This document shows, in pieces, positions 30,271 to 34,694 of a DNA stretch of 34,694 nt (positions are counted from its first letter, which is position 1; each line of letters opens with the position of its first letter). Origin of the DNA: a bacterium (lineage in GTDB: Bacteria; Joyebacterota; Joyebacteria; Joyebacterales; Joyebacteraceae); NCBI GenBank assembly GCA_025782345.1, contig JALGZG010000107.1, positions 1 through 34,694 of the forward strand, in the 5' to 3' direction. The notes beneath the pieces are model-generated. The model saw only the letters and a list, made by a program, of their open reading frames with translations. It ran no database searches and was not told the origin of the DNA. A program made the position numbers and the translations under genes.

Positions 30271-30840
30271 TCACTCTCTCGACCCGCTGTCCAGGGGAAT
30301 CGCCTCCACCAACTCGTGTATCGCACCTCCGGGCCGAAGCGTGCTCCGCATCACCCGGGTATCCTTCACCTCCACCCTCTCCTTCGGGGCAACGAGTTCG
30401 TCCAGTATCTCCTGAACGCTCTCAGCACGGGGATCTCGTATCCTCGCCAGTGTCACGTGGGGATGGAACCTGCGCTTCTCCCGAGGGAAACCCAGCTCCG
30501 CGAGCTCGCTCTCCAGTGCCTTCTGAAGCGCGAAGAGTTCGTCGACGGGCTCGACTCCAACCCACAGCACCTTCGGCCGCCGCCCAGAGGGAAACGCGCC
30601 CAGCGAGCGCGTCTCGAAACCAAACGAAGACACGCGGCTCGAGGCGCGCGCGACAGCGGCGACGACCTCGGGCAGTTCGGTCTCCTCGACGTCTCCCAGG
30701 AACTTCAGTGTCAGATGGAGCGCAGGGCGCCTGGCCCAGCTGGCCCTCACCCCCCGCAACCTCAGCTCCTCTGCCAGGGCGAGTATGCCCTCTTTGAGGC
30801 CGTCGGACAACTCCAAAGCGATGAAGATCCGTGCGCTCAA
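30271..30840 (-). CDS. thpR: RNA 2',3'-cyclic phosphodiesterase (2'-5' RNA ligase family)
   Basis: 189 aa; ARIFIALELSDGLKEGI, LHLTLKFLGDVEE, FHPHVTLARIRDP (two HxT motifs). Confidence 0.93.
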   Translation of the reverse strand: MSARIFIALELSDGLKEGILALAEELRLRGVRASWARRPALHLTLKFLGDVEETELPEVVAAVARASSRVSSFGFETRSLGAFPSGRRPKVLWVGVEPVDELFALQKALESELAELGFPREKRRFHPHVTLARIRDPRAESVQEILDELVAPKERVEVKDTRVMRSTLRPGGAIHELVEAIPLDSGSRE

Positions 30841-32087
30841 CCCGGCTCCTCGATGTTGAGAAGGAAGCGTCTCAGAAGCTCCAGCGCGCCCTGGCAGGCG
30901 GCACGCCGGATGCTGCCCCTGCCCCCTCCCAGTCGCAGCTCACGCACGCGTTCGCCGGCTCCCCCCGCCACCGCGGCAAACACCATGCCGACAGGCTTGG
31001 TCTTCGTGCCTCCACCCGGCCCGGCCACGCCCGTGATTGCTAGCCCGTAGTCGGTGGCGCACTTTTCCCGTACACCCCGTGCCATCATGAGCGCGGTCTC
31101 AGAGGAGACCGCTCCGTGCTTCTTGAGGACGCTGGCCTTGACGCCCAGGAGACGTTTCTTGAGGTCGTCGGAGTAGGCAATGACACCGCCCTTGAAGTAG
31201 TCCGAGCTTCCGGGCACCCGTGTCAGCCGCCACCCGACCCGACCACCGGTGCACGACTCGGCAACCGATAGCGTCGATCCTCCCATCGACAGCAGATACC
31301 CCACGACCTTCTCCAGCGACTCGTCGCCGCGCGCATAGACGTAGGACCCGAGCTTTGCCGCGATCTTCTCCTGAGACTTCTCGGCCGTCTTCGTGGCCTC
31401 GACGGACGTCTGGCCGCGACCGATCACCTTGAGGTCCACGCCCGTTGCGGACGGGAGGTAGACGACGTCGGTCCTCGCCAGCCGCCGCGCGAGCTGCTCG
31501 ATCCGCTCGGCGATCTCGGATTCCGCCAGCCCCGTGGTTCGAATGAGACGCTCCTGCGCCAGCCTCCGAAGCCCCTTCCCCTCTAGAAAGGGAGAGACGA
31601 AACTCTCGAACATCGATCTGAGTTCGACGGGAACGCCCGGCAGAACAAAGAGCAGCGCCTCGCCCTTCTCGAAGAGAAGGCCCGGCGCCGTTCCTCTCTG
31701 GTTCTCTATGGAGCGAGCGCCCTCCGGGAGCATGGCCACAGCGATGTTGATCTCGGGCATGGGGACATCGCGGGCTTCGAAGCGGGCGCGCACTTTCTCG
31801 AGGACGCCCTCGTCCAGGACCAGCTTCCGCCCGAACAGCCTGGCCACGGCCTGCTTGGTGCGGTCATCCGCAGTCACGCCCAGTCCACCGGTCGTGATGA
31901 CCAGGTCGGCCCGCTCGAGGGCACGCGAGGTCGCCTCCTCGATGTCGTCGACGGCGTCGGGCACCGATGAGATGCGCACGACCTCAGCGCCGAGAGACGT
32001 GAGACGCGACCCCAGGTAGACCGCGTTCAGATCGACCTGGCTCCCGTCAAGAAGCTCTCCGCCTATGGTGATTATCTCGGCCTTCAT
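30837..32087 (-). CDS. cinA: CinA family protein (competence/damage-inducible, with nicotinamide mononucleotide deamidase domain)
   Basis: 416 aa; MKAEIITIGGELLDGSQVDLNAVYLGSRLTSLG, ITTGGLGVTADDRT, SVAESCTGGRVGWRLT, GLAITGVAGPGGGT. Confidence 0.95.
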   Translation of the reverse strand: MKAEIITIGGELLDGSQVDLNAVYLGSRLTSLGAEVVRISSVPDAVDDIEEATSRALERADLVITTGGLGVTADDRTKQAVARLFGRKLVLDEGVLEKVRARFEARDVPMPEINIAVAMLPEGARSIENQRGTAPGLLFEKGEALLFVLPGVPVELRSMFESFVSPFLEGKGLRRLAQERLIRTTGLAESEIAERIEQLARRLARTDVVYLPSATGVDLKVIGRGQTSVEATKTAEKSQEKIAAKLGSYVYARGDESLEKVVGYLLSMGGSTLSVAESCTGGRVGWRLTRVPGSSDYFKGGVIAYSDDLKKRLLGVKASVLKKHGAVSSETALMMARGVREKCATDYGLAITGVAGPGGGTKTKPVGMVFAAVAGGAGERVRELRLGGGRGSIRRAACQGALELLRRFLLNIEEPG

Positions 32088-32104
32088 GCGACCACCGTCA
32101 GGAG

Positions 32105-32182
32105 GGAGTGGACTACTGACCCTGAACCAGGGAGTGGACTACTGACCCTGAACCAGGGAGCGGACTACCAACCCTGAACCAG
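32105..32182. repeat. 26-bp tandem repeat, 3 copies, spanning the pgpA 3' end and pgpA-cinA spacer
   Basis: GGAGTGGACTACTGACCCTGAACCAG (32105-32130, 32131-32156) and diverged GGAGCGGACTACCAACCCTGAACCAG (32157-32182); the last contains the pgpA stop (32165-32167). Confidence 0.96.
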
Positions 32183-32659
32183 CAGCATGACGCGCAGGAG
32201 TATGTTCGTGTAGATGCCCGCTACGAGGTCGTCCGTCACGATGCCCACGCCGCCGGGTAGAGCCTCCGCCTGTCGCGCCGGGAAGGGCTTCACGATGTCC
32301 AGGGCTCGGAAGAGCACGAACGCCACGGCGAACAGGAGAAGCGACTTGGGCAGCAGGAGAACGGAAACGATGAAGCCGGCGTACTCGTCGATCACGATCC
32401 TCGAGGAGTCGTGCCCGAACTGCCGCTCTGCAAGATCTGCGGCCCAGATCGCCAGCGCGGCGAACGCCAGTGTGGAAAGGAGCATCACCCAGAGACCCAG
32501 GTGCGAGGTTGCCGCAGTTACCTCGGGGACAAAGAACCAGATCAGCACGGCGCAACCCAGCGATCCGACCGTGCCGGGGGCAACGGGCGCGTAGCCCAGG
32601 TAGGCTCCGGTGGCCAGGAACCTGACCACTGGATGCAGTTTCGTGCGGTGTTCTGCCAC
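32165..32659 (-). CDS. pgpA: Phosphatidylglycerophosphatase A
   Basis: 164 aa; FLATGAYLGYAPVAPGTVGSLGCAVL, VIDEYAGFIVSVLLLP, LPGGVGIVTDDLVAGIYTNILL. Confidence 0.94.
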   Translation of the reverse strand: MAEHRTKLHPVVRFLATGAYLGYAPVAPGTVGSLGCAVLIWFFVPEVTAATSHLGLWVMLLSTLAFAALAIWAADLAERQFGHDSSRIVIDEYAGFIVSVLLLPKSLLLFAVAFVLFRALDIVKPFPARQAEALPGGVGIVTDDLVAGIYTNILLRVMLLVQGW

Positions 32660-32680
32660 GTCGACCGATCCTCTCTGGCG

Positions 32681-33262
32681 TCACTCGGTCTTGCGTGCGT
32701 CGCTTTCGGAGTTCCTGTTGCAGACCACGTACTCGGCCCCGGAGATGACGGTGAGGGCCACGGCCACCACCCCGAGTCCCCAGAGCGCGCGCTCGAACGG
32801 CTGGGTGCTCGTGTCACCCGGGCTCAGTCCCAGCCCGTGGATGACCGTCAGGTAGAACAGCGAGGCTGAGATCCAGATCATCTGGGCGGCCGTCTTCCAC
32901 TTGGCCGTCCAGCTGGTAGCGAATCCTCCGCCGCTCTTGAACAGGCCCGTCCGCCAGCCGAGGATCAAGAGCTCACGCGCTATGATCACCCCGACCATCC
33001 ACAGCGAGACGAACGGCAACCCCATCAGCAGGAAGCCGACAAGGACCATAGAAACCAGGACCTTGTCGGCCAGTGGGTCCATGAGCTTCCCGAACTCGGT
33101 CACCCTGTCCCAGCGCCTCGCCAGGTAGCCGTCGTAGAGATCTGTCAGCATAGCGACGATGAAGATGTAGAAGGCCAGCCTCACGGAGCCCGCCAGGAGG
33201 CAGACGAGAACAATGGGCCCCATGATCATCCGCGCTACGGTCAGTCCGTTCGGCCAGTTCAT
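32681..33262 (-). CDS. pgsA: CDP-diacylglycerol-glycerol-3-phosphate 3-phosphatidyltransferase
   Basis: ATG at 33260-33262; MNWPNGLTVARMIMGPIVLVCLL; AMLTDLYDGYLARRWDRVTEFGKLMDPLADKVLV (CDP-alcohol phosphatidyltransferase motif). Confidence 0.93.
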   Translation of the reverse strand: MNWPNGLTVARMIMGPIVLVCLLAGSVRLAFYIFIVAMLTDLYDGYLARRWDRVTEFGKLMDPLADKVLVSMVLVGFLLMGLPFVSLWMVGVIIARELLILGWRTGLFKSGGGFATSWTAKWKTAAQMIWISASLFYLTVIHGLGLSPGDTSTQPFERALWGLGVVAVALTVISGAEYVVCNRNSESDARKTE

Positions 33263-33297
33263 GAGTGTGGACCCCCAAGGAGCGAGCCGCGGGAATC

Positions 33298-34227
33298 CTA
33301 CGCCTGAGTCAGTTCCTCGCGCTTGAGGAGCCACTCCCAGTTGCGGTCCGTGTCCTCCTGTATCTCATCGATGATGTGCCTGTTCTTGTCCTTGAACAGG
33401 TGGGCGAAGCGGCCCTGCCTCTCCAGCCACTCGGAGACCGGGCGCTTGTCCTTGGGCTTCCTGGTCACCCGGAAACGGCCGTGCTCCACCTCGTAGATCG
33501 GCCAGAAGCACGTGTCGACCGCAAGTCTGGCTATGTCCATCGACTCTTCCATCGGATACCGCCAGCCTCGCGTGCAAGGCGTCAGTATGTTCATGAAGGC
33601 CGGCCCCTCGATAGACAGGGCCTTCTCGACCTTGTCCGACAGGTCCTTGGGGTATCCGGGAGTGGCCTGCGCCACGTACGGGATCCTGTGCGCGATCATG
33701 ATGTCTGTCAGCGGCTTCGCGAACTGCTTCTTCCCCGGCATGACCTTCCCCGCCGGTGTGGTGGAAGTGGCGGTCCCCTTGGGCGTACCGCTGGATCTCT
33801 GGATCCCCGTGTTCATGTACGCTTCGTTGTCGTAGCAGATGTACAGCATGTTGTGACCACGTTCCATCGCTCCCGACAGGGCCTGTAGACCGATGTCGTA
33901 CGTCCCCCCGTCACCACCCATTGCGATGAAGTTGATCTCCTTGTCGACCCTGCCCTGACGTCGGAGCGACCTGTATGCCGCCTCGACCCCGGACATCGTC
34001 GCCGCAGAGTTCTCGAAGGCGCTGTGGATGAACGGGTTCCGCCACGCGGTGAACGGGTAGATGGTCGTCACCACTTCCACGCAGCCCGTCGAACATCCGC
34101 TTACCGTGTCCTTCCCCGCCGTCAACAGGATCTGTCTCATTGCCGTCATCGGCAGGCAGCCCGCGCAGGCACGATGCCCTGGGGCCATCAGCTCCTCGCG
34201 CTCGGCCAGTTGCTTGAGACCTGGCAT
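33298..34227 (-). CDS. porB: Pyruvate/2-oxoacid:ferredoxin oxidoreductase beta subunit
   Basis: 309 aa; HRACAGCLPMTAMRQIL, CSTGCVEVVTTIYPFTAW, IAMGGDGGTYDIGLQALSGAMERGHNMLYICYDNEAYMNTGIQRSSGTP. Confidence 0.94.
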   Translation of the reverse strand: MPGLKQLAEREELMAPGHRACAGCLPMTAMRQILLTAGKDTVSGCSTGCVEVVTTIYPFTAWRNPFIHSAFENSAATMSGVEAAYRSLRRQGRVDKEINFIAMGGDGGTYDIGLQALSGAMERGHNMLYICYDNEAYMNTGIQRSSGTPKGTATSTTPAGKVMPGKKQFAKPLTDIMIAHRIPYVAQATPGYPKDLSDKVEKALSIEGPAFMNILTPCTRGWRYPMEESMDIARLAVDTCFWPIYEVEHGRFRVTRKPKDKRPVSEWLERQGRFAHLFKDKNRHIIDEIQEDTDRNWEWLLKREELTQA

Positions 34228-34228
34228 G

Positions 34229-34694
34229 CTACACTCCTCCCTCGCCCCTCAGTCCGAGGAACCGAATATTGTCGTCTGGCGTTCCCTCGCGTGCCACCTT
34301 CTCCAGTCCGGCGAAGGCCGTCTTGATGTCCTTCACAGACATGTCTCGTCCACCGAGGCCGTAGATGTAGTTGACGATCCCGATCTTACGGTCGGTCCCG
34401 TAGAGAGCGGCCCTGATCTCCTTGTGGACGGGACCGCCCGGTGCGCCGAAGGATATGGACCTGTCGAGCACTCCTATCGCCTTGGCGTTCCCGAGCGCTT
34501 CTGCTATCTCGGCCTCTGGGAACGGCCGGAACGAGCGGATCTTCAGGAGTCCCGCCTTCGTGCCCTGGTCCCTCAACTCATCGACGACCACCTTCGCAGT
34601 ACCGCACGTCGAACCCAGCGCCACTACCGCGAGTTCGGCGTCCTCCAGCCTGTATGCTTCGAAGAGGTCGTACGACCTCCCGGACAACTCGCCG
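34229..34694 (-). CDS. porA: Pyruvate/2-oxoacid:ferredoxin oxidoreductase alpha subunit, C-terminal part (runs off window)
   Basis: SYDLFEAYRLEDAELAVVALGSTCGTAKVVVDELRDQGTKAGLLKIRSFRPFPEAEIAEALGNAKAIGVLDRSISFGAPGGPVHKEI; adjacent to porB. Confidence 0.9.
   Translation of the reverse strand, partial: GELSGRSYDLFEAYRLEDAELAVVALGSTCGTAKVVVDELRDQGTKAGLLKIRSFRPFPEAEIAEALGNAKAIGVLDRSISFGAPGGPVHKEIRAALYGTDRKIGIVNYIYGLGGRDMSVKDIKTAFAGLEKVAREGTPDDNIRFLGLRGEGGV

Overview
GC-rich bacterial chromosome segment, mostly housekeeping, with nearly all genes on the minus strand. In window order the minus-strand genes are: ftsY, smc, a novel-looking SPOR protein, selA, an ArsB/NhaD-type permease, a parvulin-TPR lipoprotein, rplI, rpsR, rpsF, ychF, hppA, pth, rplY, prs, tRNA-Gln, spoVG, ispE, a UbiA/DPPR-like prenyltransferase, udk, gmhA, rfbD, rfbA, a GGGP-synthase/PcrB family protein, alaS, recX, recA, thpR, cinA, pgpA, pgsA, porB and a truncated porA. 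The only convincing plus-strand CDS (8589-9805) encodes a secreted two-repeat protein. It has an apparently perfect sigma-54 -24/-12 element, a long structured leader and its own terminator. Other non-coding signals: a complete FMN riboswitch with promoter and terminator at the left edge; an attenuator-like double hairpin directly upstream of ispE; an rpsF leader hairpin; and three minisatellites of 25-27 bp units, two of which duplicate the 3' end and stop codon of a gene. I did not find a CRISPR, phage, transposon or obvious defence island. The best candidates for something undescribed are the degenerate BY-kinase/MinD-like plus acidic repeat plus TM plus SPOR protein, the sigma-54 secreted-protein cassette, and the ispE leader. 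Taxonomy cannot be fixed without a search; gene content (GGGPS, SpoVG, H+/Na+-PPase, POR) would fit an FCB-affiliated candidate lineage, but this is inference. All protein names come from motif recognition by eye; no database was searched.
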